Assembly: GCA_049664225.1 (NCBI GenBank)
Contig: JBATEX010000213.1
Location: 62,001-126,000, forward strand
Length of the DNA: 64,000 nucleotides
From: JAUVRX01 sp049664225
GTDB lineage: Bacteria > Acidobacteriota > Thermoanaerobaculia > Multivoradales > JAHEKO01
Direction of reading: 5' to 3'
This document shows, piece by piece, positions 7,413 through 16,112 of the stretch (its first letter is position 1; each line of letters opens with the position of its first letter). The notes beneath the pieces are model-generated. The model searched no databases. It was given only the letters and a program-made list of their open reading frames with translations, and had not been told where the DNA came from. The position numbers and the translations under genes were made by a program.

Positions 7413-10400
7413 ATGTTGGATCGAATCATCCGGTGGTCCCTCGAGAACCAATTGGTTGTGCTCGTGGGTCTCGGCCTGGCGATCCTGGGCGGCGTGTGGG
7501 CCATCCGCAACACCACGGTCGACGCCATTCCCGATCTGTCCGATGTTCAGGTGATCGTCTTCACAGAGTTCCCAGGACAGGCACCCCAGGTGGTCGAAGA
7601 CCAGGTGACCTATCCGATCACCTCGACCATGTTGGCGGTACCCTACGCCAAGGTCGTCCGAGGCTACTCGTTCTTCGGCTTCTCCTTCGTCTACGTCATC
7701 TTCGAGGATGGCACCGACCTCTACTGGGCTCGCTCCCGAGTACTGGAGTATCTGTCCGGGCTCGCCAGCAAGCTGCCGGCGGGCGTCGCACCGCAGCTCG
7801 GCCCCGACGCTACCGGGGTGGGCTGGGCTTTCATGTATGTGCTCAACTCGAAGAGTCACTCCCTCGCCGATCTGAGGAGCTACCAGGACTGGTACCTCCG
7901 GTATGGCCTGACCTCGGTCGATGGAGTCGCCGAAGTGGCCTCGATCGGCGGTTTCGTGCGTCAGTACCAGGTGGAGGTCGACCCGGTGCGCTTGCGCGCC
8001 TACGACGTCTCGATCGATCAGGTCAAGCGGGCGATTCAACGCTCCAACATCGATGTCGGCGGTCGTGTCGTCGAGCTGGCCGAAAAGGAATTCATGGTCC
8101 GCGGCCTGGGATATGTGAAGAACGTTCGGGATCTCGAGACCATCGTGCTGACGGCGGCCTCAGGCGGCGTACCGCTGCTGCTCAAAGATGTAGCACACGT
8201 CAGCATCGGGCCCGAGATGCGTCGCGGTCTGGCCGAATGGAACGGTGAGGGAGAAACCGTCGGCGGCATTGTCGTGGTCCGCTCGGGTGCCGATACACGA
8301 ACGGTGATCGAGAGCGTGAAGGAGCGCCTCGAGGAGCTCCGGGCCGGTCTTCCCGACGATGTCGAGATCTCCATCGCCTATGACCGAACGGGCTTGATCG
8401 ATCGGGCCGTGGAGACGCTGACCCACACACTGCTCCAGGAATCGATCGTTGTAGCCCTGGTCTGCCTCGTCTTCTTGTTTCACTTCCGCTCTGCGCTGGT
8501 CGCGATCATCTCCATTCCGGTCTCGATTCTCATGGCGTTCATCGTCATGAAGATCCAGGGAATCGGCGCCAACATCATGTCGCTGGGAGGCATCGCGATC
8601 TCGATCGGGGTACTGGTGGACGCGGCCATCATCATGGTCGAGAACGCCCACAAGCACTACGAAGAATGGCAGGGGAAACGGACCCATATGGAGATCATCA
8701 CCAAGGCGGCTCAGGAAGTCGGTCCGACCCTCTTCTTTACGCTCCTCGTGATCACGGTCTCATTCCTGCCCGTCTTCACCCTCGAGGCACAGGAAGGGCG
8801 CCTCTTCAAACCCCTGGCCTTCACCAAAACCTACTCCATGGCCATGGCGTCCATCCTGTCGGTTACCGCCGTGCCGGTGCTCATGTACTGGTTCGTGCGC
8901 GGCAAGATTCGCGGCGAAGACCGCAACCCGATTTCACGGGTCCTCCGGTTTCTCTACAGCCCGGTCCTCAATTGGGCCCTGCGTTGGCGCTGGCTGGTGA
9001 TCCTCGCGATGGTCGCAATTCTCGCCGTGACCCTTGTTCCACTACAGAGGATCGGCTCCGAGTTCATGCCACCGCTGTGGGAGGGCGACCTCCTCTACAT
9101 GCCCACGACGTTTCCAGGTATTTCGATCACCAAAGCGAAGGAGCTCCTGCAACAAACCGACAAGATCATCAGGACCTTCCCAGAGGTCGAGAGCGTTTTC
9201 GGCAAGGTGGGGCGTGCCGACACGGCGACCGATCCGGCCCCCTTGTCGATGATCGAAACGACCATCGTTCTCAAGGACCCATCGGAGTGGCGGCCAGGGC
9301 TGTCCAAAGATGACCTCATCGCCGAGCTCGATCAGGCCATTCAGATTCCGGGCCTGACCAATGCCTGGACCATGCCAATTAAGACCCGAATCGACATGCT
9401 CTCGACTGGCATCAAAACACCGGTAGGCATCAAGGTCGCGGGTCCCGACCTGACCACGCTCGGGCAGATTGCCGAGCAGGTGGAAGCCGTGGTCAAGCCC
9501 TTGCCAGGCACGCTCTCGGTCTATGCCGAGAGGGTCATGGGCGGCTCCTATATCGATTTCGAAATCGATCGAGAGGCAGCGGCGAGGTATGGCATCAAGG
9601 TCGGCGATATCCAGGACGTCATTCAATCCGCGGTCGGTGGAATGAACGTCTCCTGGACCGTCGAGGGACTCGAGAGATATCCGATCAATGTCCGGTACCC
9701 GAGGGAGCTTCGCAACGATCCGGCGACATTGAAGGAGGTCCTCGTCGCCGCGCCGTCGGGTGCGCAGATTCCTCTGGGGCAGTTGGCCCAGCTCGAGATC
9801 CGAGCGGGGCCTCCAGGGATCAAGACGGAGGGCGCCCGACCGAATGCGTGGGTGTACGTCGATCTGAAAGGCATCGATGTCGGCGGCTGGGTGACCAGGG
9901 CGAGGCAGGAGGTGGTCGAGAAGATCGACTTGCCACCGGGCTACAGCATCTTCTGGTCTGGGCAGTACGAGTACATGCAGCGTGCGAAGGCCCGCCTGCT
10001 GGTGATCGTGCCCGTCACGCTCTTTTTGATCTTCCTGATCCTCTACTTCCACACGAAGTCGCTGATCAAGACCGCCATTGTGCTGTCGGCCGTTCCCTTC
10101 GCCCTGGTGGGGTCGATCTGGCTAATGGACTGGCTGGGCTACAACTGGTCGGTAGCCGTCTGGGTCGGAGTGATCGCGCTTGCCGGGCTTGCAGCTGAAA
10201 CCGGAGTCGTGATGCTCCTCTATTTGGATATCGCATACGAAGACTGGAAGACCAAAGGAAAGATGAGGACGTTCTCCGACCTGCGGGAGGCCGTGGATCA
10301 CGGCGCCGTACAGCGAATCCGGCCCAAGACCATGGCGGTTGTGACCACCTTCATCGCCCTCGTGCCAATCCTCTGGTCGAGCGGTACGGGCGCCGACGTA

Positions 10401-10577
10401 ATGCGGCGCATTGCAGCTCCGATGGTCGGTGGTCTGTTCACCTCCTTCATGGGCGAGCTCATCGTCTTTCCCGCCATCTATTTCGTCTGGCGTGGGATCG
10501 GATTAAAGCGCACGCCCCTCTTCGAATCCGAGGGACAATCCAGCGAGGAAGCTACAGAAGACGAAGACACCACATGA
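7413..10577 (+). CDS. cusA: CusA-type heavy-metal RND efflux permease
   Basis: 1054 residues, the normal length for HME-RND pumps. The start LDRIIRWSLENQLVVLVGLG is typical, and AIPDLSDVQVIVFTEFPGQA is the family hallmark in the first porter loop. The TM4 segment reads SIGVLVDAAIIMVENAHKHY, matching the CusA (monovalent Cu/Ag) class rather than the CzcA class. RIDMLSTGIKTPVGIKVAG corresponds to the periplasmic region of CusA that carries a metal-binding Met. Twelve membrane segments are readable in two halves. By family it takes Cu(I) or Ag(I) from the periplasm and exports it by proton antiport. Last gene of the operon that begins at 4033. Confidence 0.93.
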   Translation: MLDRIIRWSLENQLVVLVGLGLAILGGVWAIRNTTVDAIPDLSDVQVIVFTEFPGQAPQVVEDQVTYPITSTMLAVPYAKVVRGYSFFGFSFVYVIFEDGTDLYWARSRVLEYLSGLASKLPAGVAPQLGPDATGVGWAFMYVLNSKSHSLADLRSYQDWYLRYGLTSVDGVAEVASIGGFVRQYQVEVDPVRLRAYDVSIDQVKRAIQRSNIDVGGRVVELAEKEFMVRGLGYVKNVRDLETIVLTAASGGVPLLLKDVAHVSIGPEMRRGLAEWNGEGETVGGIVVVRSGADTRTVIESVKERLEELRAGLPDDVEISIAYDRTGLIDRAVETLTHTLLQESIVVALVCLVFLFHFRSALVAIISIPVSILMAFIVMKIQGIGANIMSLGGIAISIGVLVDAAIIMVENAHKHYEEWQGKRTHMEIITKAAQEVGPTLFFTLLVITVSFLPVFTLEAQEGRLFKPLAFTKTYSMAMASILSVTAVPVLMYWFVRGKIRGEDRNPISRVLRFLYSPVLNWALRWRWLVILAMVAILAVTLVPLQRIGSEFMPPLWEGDLLYMPTTFPGISITKAKELLQQTDKIIRTFPEVESVFGKVGRADTATDPAPLSMIETTIVLKDPSEWRPGLSKDDLIAELDQAIQIPGLTNAWTMPIKTRIDMLSTGIKTPVGIKVAGPDLTTLGQIAEQVEAVVKPLPGTLSVYAERVMGGSYIDFEIDREAAARYGIKVGDIQDVIQSAVGGMNVSWTVEGLERYPINVRYPRELRNDPATLKEVLVAAPSGAQIPLGQLAQLEIRAGPPGIKTEGARPNAWVYVDLKGIDVGGWVTRARQEVVEKIDLPPGYSIFWSGQYEYMQRAKARLLVIVPVTLFLIFLILYFHTKSLIKTAIVLSAVPFALVGSIWLMDWLGYNWSVAVWVGVIALAGLAAETGVVMLLYLDIAYEDWKTKGKMRTFSDLREAVDHGAVQRIRPKTMAVVTTFIALVPILWSSGTGADVMRRIAAPMVGGLFTSFMGELIVFPAIYFVWRGIGLKRTPLFESEGQSSEEATEDEDTT

Positions 10578-10627
10578 CCTGGAAGGTCGCCTTCGAAGGG
10601 CAGCACGGACCCTCTTGAAAAGAAAAT

Positions 10628-10670
10628 CGGCGGGCGGCGGCGATCCTTGTCGGATCACCACTACCCGCCG
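10628..10670 (-). terminator. Rho-independent terminator of the beta-barrel gene
   Basis: Read on the minus strand, CGGCGGG pairs with CCCGCCG (10628-10634 with 10664-10670), an inner 5-bp stem GATCC/GGATC (10642-10646 with 10652-10656) sits in the loop, and the next bases are ATTTTCTTTTC. The U-rich tail lies on the minus-strand side, so it ends transcription of the outer-membrane protein gene (stop at 10713). On the plus strand it is a hairpin without U tail just after cusA. Confidence 0.65.
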
Positions 10671-10712
10671 AGAGCGTTCAGGTTCAGTCTGGAACTTCGA
10701 GTCGGTTGACGT

Positions 10713-11282
10713 CTACCACTTGAAGGCGATGCCGACGTTGCCCTCGAACCCCTTCATGTCGACCTTCTGAGCGACGCCCGAGAAGCCCAGGTCGTTGCCA
10801 AGGATCTCGAACTTGGTCTGGCGAAACATCGCCTCGGCGATGAAGGCGAAGCTCTTGCTGATCGGAAACTCGAGACCGCCGACCGCGTAGTAGCCCCACT
10901 CATCGTCCACGGTACCCAGTCTCTTGTCATTGTCGACCCGGTCCAACTCGGTAGAGAAAATGGTGCCGCCTCCGCCGATGTAGGGATTCAGCTTCTTTCC
11001 CGAGCCATAGCCGAAGTTGTAGGTGAAACCGAGATCGAATGCGGAAACCCTTAGGTCAGCCAAGTCGCCGACGTCGTTGACCGTATTGAAATCGCTGAAG
11101 TGACTGCCTCGCAGCTCGATCTCGACACCTTTTCCGAGGTAGAAATCGACCCAACCGCCGAGGCCGAGCGAGTCGCTCGCATCCTCCGAAGTCCACCAGG
11201 CGCCATAGATGCCAAGACTACCTGCCATAGCGGGAGCCGTCAGCAGAGCAGCAAGACCCAACGCCATCAACGCCTTCTTCAT
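10713..11282 (-). CDS. Small outer-membrane beta-barrel protein
   Basis: 189 residues. The ATG at 11280-11282 gives a clean signal peptide (KKALMALGLAALLTAPAMAG) and is preceded by a GGGAGGTTCG-type ribosome-binding site. The mature part alternates polar and apolar residues with aromatic girdles (FDLGFTYNFGYGSGKKLNPY, WGYYAVGGLEFPISKSFAF) and ends in AFKW, with a C-terminal aromatic as in BAM substrates. An OmpX/OmpA-like 8-strand barrel is likely; the closest general family is OMP_b-brl. Function is unknown. It is a single gene with its own terminator at 10628-10670. Confidence 0.75.
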   Translation of the reverse strand: MKKALMALGLAALLTAPAMAGSLGIYGAWWTSEDASDSLGLGGWVDFYLGKGVEIELRGSHFSDFNTVNDVGDLADLRVSAFDLGFTYNFGYGSGKKLNPYIGGGGTIFSTELDRVDNDKRLGTVDDEWGYYAVGGLEFPISKSFAFIAEAMFRQTKFEILGNDLGFSGVAQKVDMKGFEGNVGIAFKW

Positions 11283-11472
11283 CTCGAACCTCCCTTTCCA
11301 GATTCCTACCTCAGCCGACGGCCGAAGCCTGGATCTCGTTTCCGGTATCTTCCTAGCCTTTCGATTGTTAGACAAAAGTTGCGAGAAACGCAAGGACGGC
11401 CTCCACACACCACCACCAGGACCCTTACGGGAAGCGGTGAGTGGCTCTTACTCAACCCTTGTACTATCGCCT

Positions 11473-12342
11473 CTAGGGCGTGGCCGAATCCCCTTCGAAG
11501 GCCTCCATCAGCCAGTCTGCAAGCACTGGATACTCAGCCACCAGGTCTGCCGCTTTCAGATTTCCACCTTGCTTTCCAGCCAGCTTGAACACCGATTTGA
11601 CAGGCGCCTTGCCTCTCTCTGCCGCCAGGAGCTTGGCTGCCTGGTAGAACTGGGCCTCCGCCCACAACCAAACAGCGGGCGAGTCGGGTGCGAGCGCCTG
11701 ACTCAGCGGTAGAGCCCCTGGTCCGCCCCCTTGATCGGAAAGGCTGGCAAAGACTCCGTCGACCTCCGACAAGCGCCCGGCCTCGTGCTTCTGGATGAAC
11801 GACCGCGCCATTACCTGCACCAAGAGACCCTCGATCCAGGGCTGGTCGCCGGAAACGCCGCTGCCCGCAAGACACATCTCGAAGGCCTCGACGACCGCCA
11901 TTAGGTCGTGCAGGGCCATGCTGGCAACCTCCTCCGGGCTGCCTCGCAAGGCAGTGCCTGGAATCACCGGCAGTCTTCGACCCAAGAGACCCCGCCACAG
12001 CTCTACCGTCTCGGCATCTCCCCAGCTGGCGAGGGCAAGCTCGGAACCGCTCATGTGCTGCGGTAGCCCGTAAGGGCGGTCTACCTCGGCCGCCTGCCAC
12101 TCTTCCGGACCCAGGACGTAGAGCGCCAGGGGGAGTTGGCTGCGGCTCCAGCTCTTGCAGTCGGAGACCACGAGCTCGAATCTCTCCTGGCTGTGCGCGG
12201 CTCGATCCAAGGAGCCAGGCGCATAGCGGACCTTGACCGAATCCCCTCTTAGATCCAGCAAAAAGGACAAGGGCGAGTAGCCACCCGAAGAGCTACCAGA
12301 GGCAAGCACGGGCAGCAGGAAAAACAGCATGGCCAGCGACAT
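11473..12342 (-). CDS. Secreted or membrane-anchored protein of unknown function
   Basis: About 289 residues from the ATG at 12340-12342, which opens an N-terminal hydrophobic signal (SLAMLFFLLPVLASGSSSGG). The reading frame continues far upstream over the dehydrogenase gene on the other strand, but that part is a shadow. The body has a beta-rich N-terminal half (SVKVRYAPGSLDRAAHSQER, LPLALYVLGPEEW, YGLPQHMSGSELALASWGD) and a helical second half with an acidic HDLMAVVEAFEMC stretch. The N-terminal half reminds me of peptidase-like proteins of the gluzincin MA type, but no HExxH zinc motif is present, so I give no function. It may share a divergent promoter region with the dehydrogenase at 12529. 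Confidence 0.6.
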   Translation of the reverse strand: MSLAMLFFLLPVLASGSSSGGYSPLSFLLDLRGDSVKVRYAPGSLDRAAHSQERFELVVSDCKSWSRSQLPLALYVLGPEEWQAAEVDRPYGLPQHMSGSELALASWGDAETVELWRGLLGRRLPVIPGTALRGSPEEVASMALHDLMAVVEAFEMCLAGSGVSGDQPWIEGLLVQVMARSFIQKHEAGRLSEVDGVFASLSDQGGGPGALPLSQALAPDSPAVWLWAEAQFYQAAKLLAAERGKAPVKSVFKLAGKQGGNLKAADLVAEYPVLADWLMEAFEGDSATP

Positions 12343-12412
12343 TGTCGCTATCAGAAGACTCTCTGCACTCGCCCGTATCTTCTTCAACCCAGCCTCCAAC
12401 TCGACAGGTGCC

Positions 12413-12442
12413 AGCCGATTCGCGCCTAGCCGATTCGCGCCT
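12413..12442. repeat. 15-bp perfect tandem repeat in the divergent promoter region
   Basis: AGCCGATTCGCGCCT occurs twice back to back (12413-12427 and 12428-12442) and a third, degenerate copy may begin with AGTCTAGCCT. It lies between the starts of the unknown secreted protein (minus, 12342) and the alcohol dehydrogenase (plus, 12529). It could be a pair of operator half-sites or a slipped-strand duplication. Confidence 0.6.
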
Positions 12443-12528
12443 AGTCTAGCCTGAGAGGACACCTTAGTCTCTGTGAAACCCGTCGAAACGCCAGCGGGAG
12501 GGCAAGGGGTCGCTGCTACAATTTCCGG

Positions 12529-13635
12529 ATGCTCGCATATCGGATAGCCCATCATGGAGGGCCCGGGGCGCTTGAGTGGTGCGAGCTGCCTCGCCCTGAG
12601 CCGCGCGCCGACGAGGTCCTGGTTCGCGTACGGGCTTGTGGTCTCAATCACCTGGACCTCTGGGTCCGAAACGGTGTCGCGGGGCACCGCTTCCCCCTGC
12701 CGTTGATTCCGGGCAGCGAGATTGCCGGCGAGATCGAGGAAACGGGAGATCTCGCGGCGGACCTCGCTGCCGGCCGACCGGTTCTGGTGGCTCCAGGGGT
12801 CTCTTGCGGCATCTGCCCGGCCTGTCTTGCGGCCAACGATCAGTTCTGTCGCTCCTACGGGATCTTCGGAGAGGATCGCGACGGTGGCTACGCAGAGCTC
12901 GTGGCCGTTCCACGCCGCAATATCCTGGACATCCCAAAGGGGTTCTCCTACGTCGAGGCCGCAGCCATCCCCCTGGTCTTTCTCACCGCTTGGCACATGC
13001 TCGCAGCCCGAGCCGAGCTGCGCCCTCTAGAGGACGTACTGATCCACGCGGCCGGCTCCGGAGTCTCCTCGGCCGGCATCCAGATCGCCAAGCTCCTCGG
13101 TGCACAGAGGATCATCGCCACCGCCGGGACGGAGGGAAAGCGGCTGCAGGCTTTACAGCTGGGTGCCACCCACACCTTGGACTACTCGACAGGCCATTTC
13201 GCCTCGGATGTGCGGAAGATCACCGAAGGCAAGGGCGTGGAGGTCGTCTTCGACCACGTTGGAGGACCTGTCTTCGAAGAGAGCCTGAAGGCCCTGGCCT
13301 GGGGTGGTCGAATGGTGCTCTGTGGTGCCACCGCCGATGCCACAGCCAATATCAACCTCCGGGCGGTGTTCTTCAAGAGTCTGTCGATCCTGGGTTCGAC
13401 CATGGGCAGTCTCGCCGAACTGAGGGAAGTTCTGAGGTTCTTCGACACCGGCCAGTTGAGACCGGTGATCGACCGCACGCTTCCCTTGGAGAAGGCACCC
13501 GAAGCCCAAAAGCTCCTGACCGACCGGGCACTATTCGGCAAGATCGTACTCACGGTGGGCGACCCGGAGGTCGCATGCAACCCACCTGCACCAAGAACCG
13601 ACACCACACCCAACGAGAGCGAGGCCACTCCATGA
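12529..13635 (+). CDS. Zinc-type alcohol dehydrogenase / quinone oxidoreductase family (MDR)
   Basis: 368 residues of the medium-chain dehydrogenase/reductase family. The N-terminal GroES-like domain has ACGLNHLDLWVRNG and four Cys of a structural zinc site (GVSCGICPACLAAND...FCRS). The usual GHE of the catalytic site is replaced by PGSEIAGE, so the catalytic zinc His is absent. The Rossmann part shows VLIHAAGSGVSSAGIQIAKL and ATHTLDYSTGHF. NAD(P)H-linked oxidation or reduction of an alcohol, aldehyde or enoyl compound is likely; the substrate is unknown. Its stop overlaps the start of the next gene (ATGA at 13632-13635), which ties it to 3-hydroxyacyl-CoA metabolism. ATG at 12529 has little ribosome-binding site. 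Confidence 0.85.
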   Translation: MLAYRIAHHGGPGALEWCELPRPEPRADEVLVRVRACGLNHLDLWVRNGVAGHRFPLPLIPGSEIAGEIEETGDLAADLAAGRPVLVAPGVSCGICPACLAANDQFCRSYGIFGEDRDGGYAELVAVPRRNILDIPKGFSYVEAAAIPLVFLTAWHMLAARAELRPLEDVLIHAAGSGVSSAGIQIAKLLGAQRIIATAGTEGKRLQALQLGATHTLDYSTGHFASDVRKITEGKGVEVVFDHVGGPVFEESLKALAWGGRMVLCGATADATANINLRAVFFKSLSILGSTMGSLAELREVLRFFDTGQLRPVIDRTLPLEKAPEAQKLLTDRALFGKIVLTVGDPEVACNPPAPRTDTTPNESEATP

Positions 13636-14522
13636 GTCGGCAAACCCAACCGGAGATTCGCACCATTACTGTGCTCGGAGCCGGCACCATGGGGCGGGGA
13701 ATCGCCCACGTGGCCGCGACCGGAGGTTATGAGACCTGCCTGTTCGACATCTCCGGCGATGCTCTCGAGCAGGCCCGTACTGAGATTCACGGCAACCTCG
13801 AGAAGGGCGTCGAGCTGGGCAAGGTGGATCCGGCGATCGCACAGCGTGCCCGAGAGTTGCTCGACTTCCAGCAGGAGCTCGGGAGCGCCGTCTCGAAGGC
13901 AGATCTGGTCATCGAAGCGGTACCCGAGTCGATGGAGCTCAAGATCGACACCTTCCAGAGTGTCGTTCAATCGGCCCCCGAGCATGCGCTGCTCGCATCC
14001 AACACCTCGGCGTTGTCGATCACCGAGATGGCAGGCTCCCTGGACAGGCCAGAGCGATTCGCCGGCATGCACTTCTTCAATCCGGTCCACCTCATGCGAC
14101 TCGTCGAGCTGGTGAAAGGGCTCGAAACCGACTGGGAGACTCTCCAAGCGCTTCGCGACGTGGCCGAAACGATGGGCAAGGAAGTCGTAGAGGTGAAGGA
14201 ATCGCCCGGCTTCGTGACCTCTCGAATCAACGCGCTCATCGGCAACGAGGCCTTCCGCATGCTGCAAGAGGGAGTTGCCAGCGCCTCCGACATCGACAAG
14301 GCCTTGAAATTGGGCCTCAACCACCCCATGGGCCCTTTCGAGATGATCGATCTGGTGGGGCTGGATGTCAGGTTGTCGGTCCTCGAGCGCCTGAGTCGGT
14401 CTCTAGGAGACCTCTACCGACCCAACAACCTCTTTCAGCAGTATGTCCAGGCTGGACGCCTGGGTCGGAAGGTGGGTCGGGGGGTCTACGAGTACGACGA
14501 GAATGGCAAGAGGATCGACTGA
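13632..14522 (+). CDS. 3-hydroxyacyl-CoA (3-hydroxybutyryl-CoA) dehydrogenase
   Basis: 296 residues. The ATG overlaps the previous stop as ATGA, so the long open frame upstream is not part of it. The N-terminal NAD fold shows TVLGAGTMGRGIAHVAA and CLFDIS; the catalytic His is in FFNPVHLMRLVELVKG with the preceding NTSALSITEMA; the C-terminal helical domain has SPGFVTSRINALIGNEAFRM and LGLNHPMGPFEMIDLVGLD. These are the standard motifs of PaaH/Hbd enzymes, which oxidise (S)-3-hydroxyacyl-CoA with NAD. Cytoplasmic, in beta-oxidation or butanoate metabolism. The downstream SDR remnant suggests that the operon once had another CoA-linked or acyl reductase. Confidence 0.93.
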   Translation: MSRQTQPEIRTITVLGAGTMGRGIAHVAATGGYETCLFDISGDALEQARTEIHGNLEKGVELGKVDPAIAQRARELLDFQQELGSAVSKADLVIEAVPESMELKIDTFQSVVQSAPEHALLASNTSALSITEMAGSLDRPERFAGMHFFNPVHLMRLVELVKGLETDWETLQALRDVAETMGKEVVEVKESPGFVTSRINALIGNEAFRMLQEGVASASDIDKALKLGLNHPMGPFEMIDLVGLDVRLSVLERLSRSLGDLYRPNNLFQQYVQAGRLGRKVGRGVYEYDENGKRID

Positions 14523-14549
14523 CTCGAGATCCAGGACAAGGAGGCTTCG

Positions 14550-14633
14550 ATGACGGCTCTTCAAGATCGTGGCGCGCTGGTCACCGGGCAGGCCATCAAA
14601 GTCGAGGGTGGGTATCTCCAAGGACTTGCGTAG
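14550..14633 (+). pseudogene. Remnant of an SDR (FabG-like) gene with internal in-frame deletion
   Basis: A 27-codon ORF behind a strong AAGGAGGC ribosome-binding site. The first half, MTALQDRGALVTG, is the ordinary beginning of a short-chain dehydrogenase (first beta strand up to the TGxxxGxG loop). The second half, VTGQAIKVEGGYLQGLA and stop, is the ordinary end of such enzymes (TGQxIxVDGG). The two are joined at VTG, a tripeptide that belongs to both places in intact SDRs. The simplest reading is loss of about 220 codons by recombination between short repeats near CTGGTCACCGG (14577-14587). Too short for an enzyme. A real micropeptide is the alternative but less likely. Confidence 0.55.
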
Positions 14634-14666
14634 GCCTCGAGATCACAGCAACGGAGGAGGCTGACG

Positions 14667-15086
14667 ATGAGACTCGAAACGACGACCCTGGAACGCAGCA
14701 CCTCGGGGGAGACCGATATCCTGGACCTGACGGGCGATGTCCTGGAGTTCCTCGAAAAAGCTGGAATCGAAGATGGCTGGGTTCTGGTAGCCGTTCCAGG
14801 CTCCACAGCCTCTGTGACCACCATCGAGTTCGAGAGCGGCGCTGTCAGCGATCTGAAGAAGGCCGTTGAGCGACTGGCGCCACGCAACGCCGAATACGAC
14901 CACAACCTCAGATGGGGCGATGGCAACGGCTATTCCCATGTGCGTGCGGCGCTGCTCGGACCTTCGATGGTCCTGCCTGTGACTCAGGGTCGGCTGGAGA
15001 CGGGAACCTGGCAGCAGGTCGTGCTCTGCGATTTCGACAATCGACCCAGGACCCGTCGCATCCACCTGCAGGTGATGGGTACCTGA
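14667..15086 (+). CDS. YjbQ / UPF0047 family protein
   Basis: 139 residues, the usual length of YjbQ. Conserved features seen are VAVPGSTASVTTIEFESG, the DGNGYSHVRAALLGPS motif with its metal-binding His, and GTWQQVVLCDFDNRPRTRR at the C-terminus. Members of this family can act as a secondary thiamine-phosphate synthase; the true role is unclear. It follows the SDR remnant by 33 bases and has its own GGAGG ribosome-binding site, so it may be the last gene of the dehydrogenase operon. Confidence 0.88.
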   Translation: MRLETTTLERSTSGETDILDLTGDVLEFLEKAGIEDGWVLVAVPGSTASVTTIEFESGAVSDLKKAVERLAPRNAEYDHNLRWGDGNGYSHVRAALLGPSMVLPVTQGRLETGTWQQVVLCDFDNRPRTRRIHLQVMGT

Positions 15087-15286
15087 GAAGCTCTCGAGTC
15101 CTCGACGGCTGTGGGGGTTCCAGTTGGCTATCCATCAAATCCAAAGGACTTCTGCGGCCGTTGCCATCCCTCCCGTCGGTGGATCATGCATTCGAGTCTC
15201 ATCAGGTGGGACGTTGGTGAGGACGCAGACTTCGCTCTAAGCGGGGCTGGGAGTCAGGTCATCGAGTCGGTTGATGGTCGGGTAGT

Positions 15287-15544
15287 TCAGCCGGATCGGA
15301 GGATCTTCTCCTGCAATCGCTCCGCAATGTCGGGATCGAGAGGCGGTGGCTCACGAAGGGCGGAACGGATCCCCTTGACGACAGAGGCAAACTCGCCCCC
15401 AAAGCGCTCACAAACATCGCACTCCTTGACGTGCGCCTCGACCTGATCGCGCTCGGTTGCCGCAAGCTCCCCATCTAAGTAATCAGACAGCACGGCGAGG
15501 ACCTCGTGGCACCAGAGCCCGCCCACCAATCGATCACCTCTCAT
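15287..15544 (-). CDS. Anti-sigma factor with zf-HC2 zinc finger
   Basis: 85 residues. The putative zinc-finger carries H(x)n-HVKECDVCERFGGE (HxxxCxxC) after CHEVLAVLSDYLDGELAATE, the standard zf-HC2 anti-sigma pattern. No membrane segment is present, so it would be a cytoplasmic, zinc-binding (possibly redox-sensing) anti-sigma factor. I chose the ATG at 15542-15544, which has AAGGTG seven bases upstream and overlaps the 3' end of the sigma gene by 11 bases; the frame opens six codons further up. The coupling with the sigma factor strongly supports a cognate pair. Confidence 0.82.
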   Translation of the reverse strand: MRGDRLVGGLWCHEVLAVLSDYLDGELAATERDQVEAHVKECDVCERFGGEFASVVKGIRSALREPPPLDPDIAERLQEKILRSG

Positions 15545-16112
15545 CGCCGTCACCTTTCGCAAGCCTACTCATGAGGCGAAGTCGCGCTCTGTGGAGGCGA
15601 CTCTTGAGCGCCGGGAGCTCGACTCCCAGAACCGTAGCTGCTTCTGCGCCACTCAAGCCTTCGAGATCGCGCAATATCAAGATCTGACGATCCGCTGGCG
15701 AGAGACTCTCGAAGGCCTGACGGACCTCGATTTGCTCGTCCAATCCAAACCTCTCGCCCGTGCCCGACCTTCCCCATCCCGCCGCGACGCCAAGTTCCTC
15801 GAGGGATTCAACCTCTCCTGCTGCGATGGCTTGCGAAGCTCTCGCAGCGCGATAGACCTTTCTTCGGGCGATGGTGAATAGCCAGGAGCGAGCGCTTCCA
15901 CGGCCCTCGAATGTGTCTGCCTTCCGCCAAGCCGTCAGAAAGGTCTCCTGCAACACGTCCTCGGCGTCCTCGGAGCTGGCAGAAACGGTGCGGCAGAATC
16001 GAAGTACCGCCGCCTGATGGCGACGAGTAAAACCGAGAAAAGCCTGACGGTCTCCAGCGATGCTTCGCTGCAGAAGTGCTTTGTCTAGCTGGTTTTCCCC
16101 TTCATCGGGCAT
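15534..16112 (-). CDS. ECF-type sigma-70 factor
   Basis: 192 residues. Region 2 reads GFTRRHQAAVLRFCRTVSAS then SEDAEDVLQETFLTAWRKAD, and region 4 reads LSPADRQILILRDLEGLSGA followed by the helix-turn-helix AATVLGVELPALKSRLHRARL. This is a group 4 (ECF) sigma factor, paired with the zinc-finger anti-sigma encoded just downstream. The ATG at 16110-16112 lies inside the end of the upstream DUF2892 frame, so translation may be coupled. The open frame further upstream belongs partly to that gene in a shifted frame. The trigger is unknown. Confidence 0.88.
   Translation of the reverse strand: MPDEGENQLDKALLQRSIAGDRQAFLGFTRRHQAAVLRFCRTVSASSEDAEDVLQETFLTAWRKADTFEGRGSARSWLFTIARRKVYRAARASQAIAAGEVESLEELGVAAGWGRSGTGERFGLDEQIEVRQAFESLSPADRQILILRDLEGLSGAEAATVLGVELPALKSRLHRARLRLMSRLAKGDGDER

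Noticed and set aside
12343..12996. N-terminal extension of the unknown secreted protein on the minus strand
   Set aside because: It reads antisense over the dehydrogenase start and precedes a clear signal peptide beginning at 12342.
12636..13631. The upstream 330-odd codons in frame with the hydroxyacyl-CoA dehydrogenase
   Set aside because: They are Arg/Gly/Pro-rich out-of-frame reading of the alcohol dehydrogenase gene; the ATGA overlap at 13632 marks the true start.
13182..14324. A 380-codon minus-strand frame over the dehydrogenase genes
   Set aside because: Antisense shadow of two well-supported genes.
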